A DNA stretch of 64,000 nt from Bacteroidota bacterium (GTDB lineage Bacteria; Bacteroidota; Bacteroidia; AKYH767-A; OLB10): assembly GCA_019136655.1 (NCBI GenBank), contig JAGVTU010000013.1:1-64000 (forward strand), read 5' to 3'. Position numbers and translations under genes: made by a program. The notes beneath the pieces were generated by a model. The model saw only the letters and a list, made by a program, of their open reading frames with translations, was not told the DNA's origin and did no database searches. The first letter of the stretch is position 1, and each line of letters opens with the position of its first letter. Of the stretch, positions 8,156 to 18,400 are shown piece after piece.

Positions 8156-11100
8156 ATGAAATCGCATAATTATCAATTCCCTAAAGCAACATTTGATCAG
8201 GCTTTGCTGTTGCCTTTGCTGTTTGAGCGGCAGGTGGCAAAAACTCCTGACCTTACTGCCGTATATTTTCATAACGACAGCCTCACCTATTCGCAGTTGA
8301 ACGATAAGGCAAATGCTGTTGCCGGTCACCTCATTTCAAAAGGAGTTAAACCCGGAAGCCTGGTGGGATTGTGCATTGAACGCAGTTGTGATTTAATCAT
8401 TGGTGTGCTTGGTATTTTAAAGGCAGGTGCCGGTTATGTACCGTTAGACCCTGAATATCCGCAGGAGCGACTTCAGTATATGATGGATACTGCGCAAATG
8501 CCGTTACTGTTGACCAACAATAATCTTTTCGAAAAACTTCCTTCAGGTAAAACAGAAAAACTTCTGATAGAAAATATTCCTCAGAAAAACAGTTCGCCAT
8601 CCATAAATCATTCTTCAGATGACATTGCCTATGTATTGTTTACCAGCGGAAGTACAGGACTGCCCAAGGGCGTGGCCATGCCTCACAAACCTTTGGTGAA
8701 TCTGATAACATGGCAACTGAAAAATACAACTGTTCTCGAAGGAGGCAAAACATTACAGTTTGCTCCCATCAGTTTTGATGTATCGTTTCAGGAAATATTT
8801 TCGACACTGAGTTGTGGCGGAACGCTGGTGATGATTGAAGATGATCTCAGACTTAATGCAGTCAACCTGTTGAATTTTGTATCGAAAGAAAAAATCAACA
8901 GACTGTTTCTCCCTTTCATAGCATTGCAACATCTGTGCGAAGTTGCCGAAAATTTTACGGGTGATTTAAGTTCGCTGAAAGAAGTAATCACTGCCGGAGA
9001 GCAATTGCAGAGCACTGCATTTATCAAAAACTTTTTCAGAAAAAATAAGCAATGCACACTCTGGAACCACTACGGCCCTACCGAAGGTCATGTGGTGACA
9101 GCTTATCAGTTGCCCGCCAATACTGACGAATGGGCAGCATTGCCTTCCATTGGCAAACCGATTGACAATGCTGAAATTTACATCCTCGATGAAAATGGAA
9201 ATGCCTTAGATGCTGAATCTGAAGGCGAACTTTATATTGGCGGAATCAGCGTAGCAAAAGGTTATCTGAACCGTGATGATTTAACTTCAGAGCGTTTTCT
9301 GCCAAATCCTTTTAAAGACTCACAGGGAAAATATTTTTATAAAACCGGTGACCTTGCGAAGTATCAGCGTGACGGAAATATTGAATATTTAGGACGCATT
9401 GATGGTCAGGTGAAAATTCGCGGTTACAGAATTGAACTCGGTGAAATTGAACTGACACTCGACAAACACGACACGGTGAAGCAAGCTGTGGTGGTGGCAC
9501 GTGAAGATGAACCCGGAGACAAAAGACTTGTTGCATATTGCCTTGCCGAAGAAGGTAAAAATATCAGCACCGGTGAACTTCGAAAATTCTTGTCGGATAA
9601 ACTGCCGGAGTATATGATGCCGTCAGCATTTGTGCAGGTTGAAAATTTTCCACGAACACCATCAGGAAAAATTGATCGCAGAAACTTACCTGCACCTTCA
9701 GGCAAGCGCCCCGACTTAGGCAATGTGTTTGTTGCACCTGAAAGTGATTTGCAGAAAATGTTTGCCACCAAATGGGAACAGCTGCTGAAGCTGGAAGGCG
9801 TAGGAATCCATGATAATTTCTTCGAACTGGGAGGCAACTCCCTGCTTGCTCTGAAATTTATTGCTGAATTAAGGCAGGAACATCAGCTTGATTTGCCTGT
9901 GGTAAAAATGTATCAGCATCCTGATATTTTTTCGCTGACAAAATTTTTAAGCAACGACAGTTCATCAAAATCATTTTATCAGTCGGCACAGGAGCGTTAT
10001 GCTACAGGCGTAAAAGGACGAATTGAAAATGTAGAAGACGGCATTGCAGTAATTGGTATGAGTGGAAGATTTCCGGGAGCTAAGAATGTAAATGAGCTTT
10101 GGAAAAATCTGCTCGATGGAAAAGAAACGGTTTCGTTTTTCAGAAAAGAAGAACTGGATGCCGGCATCAGTGCAGAAGATAAAAACGATGCTTCTTATGT
10201 TGCAGTGCGAGGTGTGATTGAAGATGCCGACAAATTTGATGCTCCGTTTTTTAATGTCAATCCGCGACTTGCTGAAGTAACCGATCCACAACAAAGAATT
10301 TTTCTTGAAATAGCATGGGAAGCTTTTGAACATGCAGGTTATGTCCCTGGAAATTATGACGGGCTGATTGGAATTTTTGCAGGAATGGGAAACAATACGT
10401 ACTTCCCGAATAATGTTTTTCATAACAAAGAAGCCATCAACCGTGTAGGCACATTTCAAACGATGACTGCCAACGAAAAAGATTATATAGCCACACGTGT
10501 TGCTTATGAGTTTAACACCAAAGGTCCGGGACTGAGTATTCATACTGCCTGTTCTACTTCACTCACTGCAGTTGCCATTGCTTACGAAAGTTTGCTCAAT
10601 AAAGAATGTGACATGGCACTTGCAGGAGGAATTGCCATTACAGTGCCCGTGAACAGCGGACATATTTACAACGAGGGTGGTATGTTCAGCAAAGACGGAC
10701 ACACACGTGCTTTTGATGCTGATGCCACAGGAACTGTTTTCAGTGATGGTGCAGGAGCAGTTATTCTGAAACGATATAAAGATGCACTGCGTGACGGTGA
10801 CGAGATTTACGCAGTGATACGAGGTGCTGCACTTAATAATGACGGCAGCGACAAGGCAAGTTTTACCGCTCCCAGTGTTGAAGGCCAGGCACAGGTGGTT
10901 GCTATGGCGCAGGCAAAAGCAGGTGTTGAGCCTGATACTATTTCATATATCGAAACACATGGAACTGCCACACCCCTTGGTGACCCGATAGAAATTGAAG
11001 CACTCACTCAGGCATTCCGCAGCAAAACGGACAAGAAACAATTTTGTGCTGTCGGCTCCATCAAAACAAATATTGGTCACCTCACTCCTGCTGCCGGTGT

Positions 11101-14100
11101 AACAGGGCTGATAAAAACATGTCTTGCTTTAAAACATAAAATATTACCTGCATCACTCAACTACAGAAAAGCCAATCCTGCAATTGATTTTGAAAATTCT
11201 CCGTTCTATGTGAATGCAGTGAAGCAAGAATGGAAAAGTGCTGATGGCAAACCGTTGCGCGCAGGAGTAAGCTCATTTGGTGTGGGCGGAACCAATGCAC
11301 ATGTGGTGTTGGAAGAAGCACCAAAAACCATTGATTCAGGCATTGCACGACAGAGGCATTTGTTCCTGCTTTCAGGAAAAACAAAAACTGCACTGGATGC
11401 ATCTGCCTCACAACTCAAAACATTTTTTGAAAACAACTCAGAAATAAATCTTGCAGATGCTGCATATACTTTGCAAACAGGAAGAAAATATTTTAATCAC
11501 CGCAGAATAATTGTTGGAGGAAGTATTGCAGATATTAATTCAGCTTTAGAACAATCGAATCCTAAGAAAACTGCTTCACGCGAACTGACATCGGGCAATC
11601 CTGAAATCATTTTCATGTTTCCGGGACAAGGCTCGCAGTATGTGAACATGGGAAAAAATCTTTACGAAGATGAGATTGTATTTAAAGATGCTGTTGACAC
11701 CTGCTGCAAAATTTTGCAACCTCATCTCGGCCTTGACCTAAGAACGATTCTTTATCCTAAAGATTCAGAAAAAGAAAAAGCAGAAAAGCTGCTTCGCGAA
11801 ACGGTTTACACTCAACCGTCACTGTTCACCATTGGTTATGCTTTGGCAAAACTGTGGATGAGCTGGGGAATTCAGCCCAAAGGATTTATTGGACATAGCA
11901 TTGGTGAGTTTGCAGGAGCACATCTGGCAGGAGTATTTTCGCTGGAAGATGCACTGATGTTGGTGGCCAACAGAGGAAAGATGATGCAGGAGCTCCCGCA
12001 TGGCAGTATGCTCAGTGTAAGACTGCCTGCTGCCGAAGTTGAAAAGGAAATAGATGCATCATGTTCCATCGCTGCCATTAACGGTCCTTCCCTTTGCGTA
12101 GTTGCAGGCCCTTCAGATAAGATTGAAAAACTTCAGAAAGAATTTGAAAAAAGAGAAGTTACAGCTAAGCTGTTGGTAACATCACATGCCTTCCACTCTC
12201 CTATGATGGAGCCCATGCTGAAACCATTTCTCGAAAAAGTGAAATCAGTAAAACTGAATAAACCTACCATACCTTTTGTTTCAACAGCTACATCGAAATG
12301 GATAACGGATGAGGAAGCTACGAATCCGGAATACTGGGTAAATCATGTGCGTGCAACAGTTCGCTTTGCCGAAGGTATTCAGACATTGTGGAATGAAAAA
12401 CCACAGCGTGTGTTGTTGGAATGTGGGCCGAGAAATACAGCTTCCATACTTGCAAAACAGCAAGCAAAAGAACCTGCAAAACAAATAGCCATTTCATCAC
12501 TGAATGATACAGCAGAAAATTTTGCGGAATGGGAACAAATACTTTTTGCTCTCGGACAACTTTGGATGGCAGGTGCAGAACCCGACTGGAAGAATTTTTA
12601 TGCGCTTGAAAAAAGAAAAAAAGTTGCGCTTCCCAGCTATCCTTTCGAAAAGAAAAGATACTGGCTTGAGCCATTAACACCTAAAAATAATTTTACAACA
12701 ATAAACAATGAAGTCATGCAACAACCGCTGTTCCCAATGATGGCAGAGCAGACTTCGACAGTACAAACATCAGCAACAACAAACAACATGAATAGAAAAG
12801 ACCTTATCACAGCAGAATTAAAATCCATTCTCGAAGAATCATCAGGCATGGAATTAGGCAACGACACCCAGGCTACATTTATGGAATTGGGATTGGATTC
12901 ACTATTTCTCACACAGGCTGCACTTACCATCAGCAAAAAATATGGAGTGAAAATTACATTCAGACAACTGAACGAAGATTTCTCTTCACTCAATGCATTA
13001 GCTTCACATCTCGACAGCAACCTTCCTGCTGATGCCATGCCTGCTCCGGCTCCTGCAGCATCACAACCTGCAATGCCACAGCCCACTGTGCAAATGCAAC
13101 AAGGAATGAATCCCATGCAAATGATGATGATGCAACAAATGCAGATGATGCAGATGATGATGCAGCAAATGTCGCAACCGGTGCAGCAGGTAGCACCTTC
13201 TGTTCAGGCACATATTGAAAAATCGGTAGAGATAAAATCACATACCAAAAAAGAAGATATCAGCGAAAACGAAAAAGCTGAACTGGCAAAACCATTTGGT
13301 GCTATTGCCCGAATAGAAAAAGCTGCTTCATCAGATATCAGCGAAAAACAAAATGAATGGCTGAAAAAATTTATTTCAGACTACAATAAGAAAACAGCCA
13401 AAAGCAAACAATATTGTCAGGAATATCGCAGCGTACTTGCCGACCCTCGTGTGGTAACAGGATTCAAACCTGCACTGAAAGAAATTATTTATCAGGTAGT
13501 GGTTGAAAAATCAAAAGGAGTAAACTTCTGGGATTTGGATGGAAATAAATATGTAGATGTGCTCAATGGTTTTGGGTCAAACTTTTTAGGATGGGGAAGC
13601 GATGTGCTGATGAATGTTTGGAAAAAACAATTGGAAACAGGAATAGAACTTGGACCACAGACTCCTCTTGCAGGAGAATGTGCTAAGCTGATGTGCGAAA
13701 TTACCGGCTACGACCGCGCAGGATTTTGCAACACAGGTTCTGAAGCAGTACTTGGTGCCATGCGTATTGCACGAACTGTTACGGGAAAAAATCTGATTGT
13801 ATGTTTCAATGGTTCCTATCATGGTATCAATGACGAAGTAATTGTTCGCGGTACTAAAAAACTGAAATCGTTTCCTGCTGCAGCAGGTATCATGCCCGAA
13901 TCGGTAGAAAACATGCTGGTGCTCGATTACGGAACAGAAGAAAGTTTACAAATCATCCGTGAACGTATTGACGAACTTGCAGCTGTGATGATTGAACCGA
14001 TACAATCGCGCAGAGCAGATTTTCATCCGAAAGAATTTATTCATGAGGTGCGAAAAATCACCAAAGAAAATAATGTGCTGATGATATTTGACGAAGTCAT

Positions 14101-14842
14101 CACAGGATTCCGTTTGCGATTAGGTGGTGCACAGGAATATTACGAAGTAGATGCCGACCTGAGTACGTATGGCAAAGTGATTGGTGGCAATATGCCTGTG
14201 GGGGCTATTGCAGGACGAAAACAATACATGGATGCTCTTGATGGTGGCTTCTGGCAATATGGTGATGCATCAATTCCCGAAGTTGGCGTTACTTATTTTG
14301 CAGGAACCTTTGTTCGTCATCCGCTGGTGATGGCTGCAATGAAAGAAGTTTTGTTGTATCTGAAGAAAGAAGGCAAACCTCTTTACGAAAAACTGAATTC
14401 AAAAACGCAGCGACTGGTGGACGAAGTAAATGCACACAGCAAAAAGTTAGGTTCACCGTTTAAGCTTGTAACATTTGGTTCACTCTTTAAAGGTAAATGG
14501 GAAACAGAACCTCATTACACTGAATTGCTGTTTGCGATGATGCGCTACAAAGGTGTTCACATCATGGATGGATTCCCCTGCTTCCTGACACTTGCATTTA
14601 CTGATGCTGATGTGGACTTTGTGATAGCGAAGTTTAAAGAAAGTCTGGATGAGCTTTGCGCCATTGGATTTATTCCTACAGAGAAAAAATTGGATACAGC
14701 AACTTCAAACGGACATAGCTCCAACGGAAATGGACAACATCCGCCTGTGCCGGGAGCAAAACTTGGTAAGGATGCCAATGGCAATCCTGCCTGGTTTGTT
14801 GCAGACCCCGAAAGACCAGGAAAGTATTTGATGGTGAAATAA
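8156..14842 (+). CDS. Hybrid NRPS-PKS with aminotransferase domain (A-PCP-KS-AT-ACP-AMT)
   Basis: This 2228-residue assembly-line enzyme should load an amino acid, extend it by one malonyl unit and transaminate the beta-keto group. Domains: adenylation about 20-510 (LFTSGSTGLPKG near 162, IRGYRIELGEIE near 420, PSGKIDRR near 503); carrier with Ser562 in GGNSLL; ketosynthase from 628 with Cys799, His935, His975; acyltransferase with Ser1248 in GHSIGE and a HAFH malonyl-type motif; carrier with Ser1582 in LGLDSL; class III aminotransferase about 1770-2165 with probable PLP Lys2007. A Met/Gln-rich linker lies near 1650-1685. There is no condensation domain at either end and no thioesterase. The closest known architecture is the iturin/mycosubtilin family. 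Product unknown. Confidence 0.92.
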   Translation: MKSHNYQFPKATFDQALLLPLLFERQVAKTPDLTAVYFHNDSLTYSQLNDKANAVAGHLISKGVKPGSLVGLCIERSCDLIIGVLGILKAGAGYVPLDPEYPQERLQYMMDTAQMPLLLTNNNLFEKLPSGKTEKLLIENIPQKNSSPSINHSSDDIAYVLFTSGSTGLPKGVAMPHKPLVNLITWQLKNTTVLEGGKTLQFAPISFDVSFQEIFSTLSCGGTLVMIEDDLRLNAVNLLNFVSKEKINRLFLPFIALQHLCEVAENFTGDLSSLKEVITAGEQLQSTAFIKNFFRKNKQCTLWNHYGPTEGHVVTAYQLPANTDEWAALPSIGKPIDNAEIYILDENGNALDAESEGELYIGGISVAKGYLNRDDLTSERFLPNPFKDSQGKYFYKTGDLAKYQRDGNIEYLGRIDGQVKIRGYRIELGEIELTLDKHDTVKQAVVVAREDEPGDKRLVAYCLAEEGKNISTGELRKFLSDKLPEYMMPSAFVQVENFPRTPSGKIDRRNLPAPSGKRPDLGNVFVAPESDLQKMFATKWEQLLKLEGVGIHDNFFELGGNSLLALKFIAELRQEHQLDLPVVKMYQHPDIFSLTKFLSNDSSSKSFYQSAQERYATGVKGRIENVEDGIAVIGMSGRFPGAKNVNELWKNLLDGKETVSFFRKEELDAGISAEDKNDASYVAVRGVIEDADKFDAPFFNVNPRLAEVTDPQQRIFLEIAWEAFEHAGYVPGNYDGLIGIFAGMGNNTYFPNNVFHNKEAINRVGTFQTMTANEKDYIATRVAYEFNTKGPGLSIHTACSTSLTAVAIAYESLLNKECDMALAGGIAITVPVNSGHIYNEGGMFSKDGHTRAFDADATGTVFSDGAGAVILKRYKDALRDGDEIYAVIRGAALNNDGSDKASFTAPSVEGQAQVVAMAQAKAGVEPDTISYIETHGTATPLGDPIEIEALTQAFRSKTDKKQFCAVGSIKTNIGHLTPAAGVTGLIKTCLALKHKILPASLNYRKANPAIDFENSPFYVNAVKQEWKSADGKPLRAGVSSFGVGGTNAHVVLEEAPKTIDSGIARQRHLFLLSGKTKTALDASASQLKTFFENNSEINLADAAYTLQTGRKYFNHRRIIVGGSIADINSALEQSNPKKTASRELTSGNPEIIFMFPGQGSQYVNMGKNLYEDEIVFKDAVDTCCKILQPHLGLDLRTILYPKDSEKEKAEKLLRETVYTQPSLFTIGYALAKLWMSWGIQPKGFIGHSIGEFAGAHLAGVFSLEDALMLVANRGKMMQELPHGSMLSVRLPAAEVEKEIDASCSIAAINGPSLCVVAGPSDKIEKLQKEFEKREVTAKLLVTSHAFHSPMMEPMLKPFLEKVKSVKLNKPTIPFVSTATSKWITDEEATNPEYWVNHVRATVRFAEGIQTLWNEKPQRVLLECGPRNTASILAKQQAKEPAKQIAISSLNDTAENFAEWEQILFALGQLWMAGAEPDWKNFYALEKRKKVALPSYPFEKKRYWLEPLTPKNNFTTINNEVMQQPLFPMMAEQTSTVQTSATTNNMNRKDLITAELKSILEESSGMELGNDTQATFMELGLDSLFLTQAALTISKKYGVKITFRQLNEDFSSLNALASHLDSNLPADAMPAPAPAASQPAMPQPTVQMQQGMNPMQMMMMQQMQMMQMMMQQMSQPVQQVAPSVQAHIEKSVEIKSHTKKEDISENEKAELAKPFGAIARIEKAASSDISEKQNEWLKKFISDYNKKTAKSKQYCQEYRSVLADPRVVTGFKPALKEIIYQVVVEKSKGVNFWDLDGNKYVDVLNGFGSNFLGWGSDVLMNVWKKQLETGIELGPQTPLAGECAKLMCEITGYDRAGFCNTGSEAVLGAMRIARTVTGKNLIVCFNGSYHGINDEVIVRGTKKLKSFPAAAGIMPESVENMLVLDYGTEESLQIIRERIDELAAVMIEPIQSRRADFHPKEFIHEVRKITKENNVLMIFDEVITGFRLRLGGAQEYYEVDADLSTYGKVIGGNMPVGAIAGRKQYMDALDGGFWQYGDASIPEVGVTYFAGTFVRHPLVMAAMKEVLLYLKKEGKPLYEKLNSKTQRLVDEVNAHSKKLGSPFKLVTFGSLFKGKWETEPHYTELLFAMMRYKGVHIMDGFPCFLTLAFTDADVDFVIAKFKESLDELCAIGFIPTEKKLDTATSNGHSSNGNGQHPPVPGAKLGKDANGNPAWFVADPERPGKYLMVK
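13099..13191 (+). repeat. Met/Gln-rich low-complexity segment coding a linker
   Basis: About 30 codons are almost all ATG and CAA/CAG, built from short ATGATG and ATGCAA units. They lie between the second carrier domain and the aminotransferase domain. The DNA looks prone to slippage, yet the reading frame is intact. Confidence 0.75.
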
Positions 14843-14846
14843 TACG

Positions 14847-14854
14847 TATCTTTG
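14847..14854 (+). promoter_or_regulatory. Bacteroidota -7 box for hicAB (TATCTTTG)
   Basis: TATCTTTG matches TAnnTTTG and starts 5 bases after the synthase stop. The predicted transcript start leaves a leader of only a few bases before hicA. Confidence 0.45.
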
Positions 14855-14864
14855 AAAGACATTT

Positions 14865-15056
14865 ATGAAAGTAAAGGAAATCATTCGTTTAGTTGAATCC
14901 GATGGATGGTTTATTGTAAGACAAAAAGGAAGCCATATGCAATTTAAGCATGCAAAGAAAAAAGGACTTGTGACAATTGCATGTCATAGACTTTCCGATG
15001 AAGTTGATAAAGGAACATTAAACAGTATTTTAAAGCAAGCACAGATAAAAAAATAG
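14865..15056 (+). CDS. hicA: HicA-type toxin (mRNA interferase)
   Basis: A 63-residue double-stranded RNA-binding-like protein of the HicA/YcfA family. The family cleaves mRNA and is held inactive by HicB. The hallmark GSH motif, with the catalytic His in RQKGSHMQF, is intact, as is the basic surface around it. It starts 22 bases after the synthase stop and is followed 4 bases later by hicB. The toxin-first order is normal for this family. It probably has its own promoter (TATCTTTG at 14847). Confidence 0.88.
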   Translation: MKVKEIIRLVESDGWFIVRQKGSHMQFKHAKKKGLVTIACHRLSDEVDKGTLNSILKQAQIKK

Positions 15057-15060
15057 GGTA

Positions 15061-15279
15061 ATGAAAAAATATTTAGTAATTTTTGAAAAAACAAAAACAG
15101 GATATAGTTGCTATGTGCCGGATTTACCCGGATGTATTGCAACAGGAAAAACAAAAATCATTGCTGAAAAAAATATTTACGAAGCCATAAAATTTCATAT
15201 TGAAGGTTTGGAAGAGGAAGGATTAAAAGTTCCTGTTGCAAAATCAGAAAGCGAAATGATGGTTTTTATTCAGGAATAA
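15061..15279 (+). CDS. hicB: HicB-type antitoxin
   Basis: This 72-residue protein matches the partial RNase H-like HicB fold: YLVIFEKTKTGYSCYVPDLPGC, seen in pieces, followed by the helix AEKNIYEAIKFHIEGL. The DLPGC motif is typical of UPF0150/HicB proteins. It lacks a C-terminal DNA-binding extension, so self-repression may need another mechanism. It lies 4 bases after hicA and is followed by a strong terminator. Confidence 0.88.
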   Translation: MKKYLVIFEKTKTGYSCYVPDLPGCIATGKTKIIAEKNIYEAIKFHIEGLEEEGLKVPVAKSESEMMVFIQE

Positions 15280-15300
15280 GAATATTTAATTTCAAAAAAG

Positions 15301-15333
15301 AAGTCTGACTGATAATAGCGGTCAGACTTTTTA
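15301..15333. terminator. Bidirectional terminator between hicAB and tRNA-Arg
   Basis: AAGTCTGAC (15301-15309) pairs with GTCAGACTT (15321-15329), followed by a T-run on the + strand. A run of A before the stem gives a T-run on the minus strand too, so it can end hicAB and the leftward tRNA transcript. Confidence 0.85.
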
Positions 15334-15339
15334 TTTAAG

Positions 15340-15411
15340 TGGTCCTGTCGGGAATCGAACTCGAATCTCAGGTTCCGGAGACCTGCGTACTATCCGTTAT
15401 ACTACAGGACC
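15340..15411 (-). tRNA. tRNA-Arg (anticodon CCG)
   Basis: The minus strand folds into a 72-base cloverleaf. The acceptor arm GGTCCTG pairs with CAGGACC; the anticodon stem CAGGT/ACCTG encloses loop CTCCGGA with anticodon CCG (reads CGG, Arg). The T loop TTCGATT sits in a stem with one mismatch. The discriminator is A; CCA is not encoded. It lies between hicAB and mfd. Confidence 0.93.
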
Positions 15412-15442
15412 AAATTCAGCGCGCAAAGTTAAAATTTTATAC

Positions 15443-18400
15443 TCAGGCATGAGCAGCAGCATGAGCCATCATCTGCTCAAATAATTTATTTCCTGCAGCA
15501 ACACTTTCCATCTTATAAAAAGTAATGCTCAGCTTGTTGTTTACTTCTTTCATGCGGCAGCGTGACGGATTATTTTTTACAAAGTTGATGATCTGCATAA
15601 ACAACTCACTCTTGTAAAGCCGCGAATCAGGATTGGAAACCAAATAACCTTTCAGCTGACTATTTTTTAAAATCAGTTTTTCAAAACCCATCGAGCGTGC
15701 TTTCCAACGCAGTTTAACTGTTTCCATCAGCTCTCTCACCTGTTGTGGCACCGGACCAAAACGATCGCGAAGCTGATTTTCGAAAGCTGTAAGTTTTTCT
15801 TCTGTTTCTATGTCATCCAGCTCTTTATACAGGTTCAGCCGCTCCACAATATTTTCTACGTAACTTGTAGGAATCAGTATTTCCAAATCTGTTTCTATCT
15901 GACAATCTGAAACGATAGGTTTCTTGTCATCATCAGGAAAGAGTCCTTTAAAATCTGTTTCGCGCAATTCTATCAGTGCTTCGTCAAGAATTTTCTGATA
16001 CATCTCCAATCCGATTTCAGAGATAAAACCACTTTGCTCGCCACCAAGCAAATTGCCTGCACCGCGAATATCCAGATCGCGCAACGCTACCTGAAATCCC
16101 ATTCCCAAATCAGAATATTCTTCAATGGCACGCAATCGTTGACGAGCTTCAGGTGTAAGCACAGTGAGTGGCGGAGCCAATAAATAACAGAATGCTTTTT
16201 TGTTGCTGCGCCCCACCCTTCCTCTCATCTGATGCAAATCACTCAGCCCAAAATTCTGTGCCTGATTGATGATGATGGTATTTGCATTGCTGATATCAAT
16301 ACCCGACTCAATGATGGTAGTTGCCACCAGCACATCACTGTCGCCTTCAATAAATGTCATCAGCACTTCTTCGAGCTGACTGCCATCCATCTGTCCATGC
16401 CCTACCACTACTCTCACATCAGGACAAAGTCTGCGAATCATATCAGCAATATCGTGAATGTCGGACACTCTGTTGTGCACAAAAAATACCTGCCCTCCTC
16501 TCGATACTTCATACATCACTGCATCACGAATCACTTTATCGTTGAAGGTATGCAACTCTGTTGTTACAGGATAACGGTTAGGTGGTGGTGTATTGATAAC
16601 AGAAAGATCTCTTGCTCCCATCAGCGAAAATTGCAGTGTGCGCGGTATGGGAGTTGCCGTAAGTGTGAGTGTGTCCACATTTACTTTCAGCGATTTTATT
16701 TTCTCTTTGCTGGCTACGCCAAATTTCTGTTCCTCATCAATAATGAGCAAACCCAGATTCTTGAATTTTATATCCTTACTCAACAAGCGGTGTGTGCCAA
16801 TAATGATGTCCACCTTTCCTTCTTCGAGGCGTTTGAGGGTTTCGGTTTGCTGTGCCGATGTTTTGAAACGGTTGATGTAATCTATTGTACACGGAAATTC
16901 TTTAAGCCTGTCGGTAAATGTGCGATAATGCTGCATGGCAAGAATAGTAGTCGGCACCAGCAATGCCACCTGCTTGTTATCGCTCACTGCTTTGAATGCG
17001 GCACGAATGGCAATTTCTGTTTTTCCAAAACCTACATCACCACAGATAAGCCTGTCCATGGGTGCAGATTTTTCCATATCTTTTTTTACATCGCGTGTTG
17101 CCTTCACCTGATCGGGAGTGTCCTCATAAATAAAAGAAGCTTCCAGTTCTGTTTGCAAATAATTGTCCTGCGAAAATGCAAATCCCTGCTGCGCTTTTCG
17201 CTTTGCATACAAGGCAATTAAATCACGTGCAATATCTTTTACTTTCTTCTTGGTTTTTTGTTTGAGTGTTGCCCATGCAGTACTTCCCAATTTGTTCAGT
17301 GCAGGTGCTGCACCATCTTTGCCTGAGTAGCGTGCTATGCGGTGCAAACTGTGAATGCTCACATGCAAAATATCATTATCCTTATACACCAAACGGATGG
17401 TTTCCTGCTGACGGCCTTCGATATTTAATTTCTCCAAACCACCAAAACGTCCAACACCATGGTCAATGTGTGTTACATAATCTCCTGGTTTGAGGCTATA
17501 CAATTCTTTGATGGAAAGTGCTTCGCTGCGACTGTAATTCTTTCGCAGTTTGAAGCGGTGATACCTGTCGAAAATCTGATGATCAGTGTAGAATGCAACT
17601 TTCAGATCTGTATCAATAAAACCTTTGTAGAGTGAAGTATAAACCGGATGAAACTGTATGTCGTCTTTGTTGATTTTTTGCTTCACACTCATATCTTCGA
17701 GTATGGCGTAGATACGTTCCACCTGCTTGGCCGACTCAGAGAAAATATATGTCAGAATTTTGTTGGCTTTGTTGGCTATCAGATTTTCCGAAAGAAGATT
17801 GAAATTTTTGTTGAACTGCGGCTGTGGTTTAATGTGAAAAGAAATTTCAACAGCATCCTCATAATTACTTTTTACACCAAACTCCACATTGGCATGTTTG
17901 CCGAAACTTTCGCTGATGAGTTTAAATGAAGGATAAACATTTTTGGCATCATCATAATCTTGTTTTTCTTCTGCCGGAATTTCAATTTTCGATAATACTT
18001 CAAAATTCTCCTGCAGATACTGAAGCTGATAACCTAAATCGCGTGTAACTATTAAAGTTTTTTCAGGCAGAAAACGGAAGAAAGATTCTGTGTTATTGTT
18101 TTTAAGCTCCGACTGAATGTTGGGTATGATGGTAACAAACTGAAGATTTTTGTCTGACAGCTGCGTAACAGGATCGAATGAGCGTATGGACTGAATATTG
18201 TTTCCGTCAAACTCAAGACGGTAAGGCAATTCAAAAGCGAAAGAATAAACATCCACAATACCACCCCGTATTGCATACTGCCCGGGTTCGAAAACAAAAT
18301 CAGTTCGCTGAAAATTATTTTCAGTAAGAAACTCATTGATAAAATCAATACTCAGCGACTCTCCTACTCTGGCTTCGATGGTGCTTTGTTCTAGTACATT

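Noticed and set aside
9971..10543. A 190-codon frame on the minus strand inside the synthase
   Set aside because: It is antisense to the start of the ketosynthase domain, with low-complexity content and no promoter. Treated as a shadow.
12637..13116. A 159-codon frame on the minus strand inside the synthase
   Set aside because: It is antisense to the second carrier and the linker; the composition mirrors the Met/Gln-rich linker. Not a gene.
16232..17221. A 329-codon open frame opposite mfd
   Set aside because: It is rich in Cys, His and Tyr, has no recognisable motif and lies wholly antisense to conserved Mfd motifs. It is a shadow of that gene.
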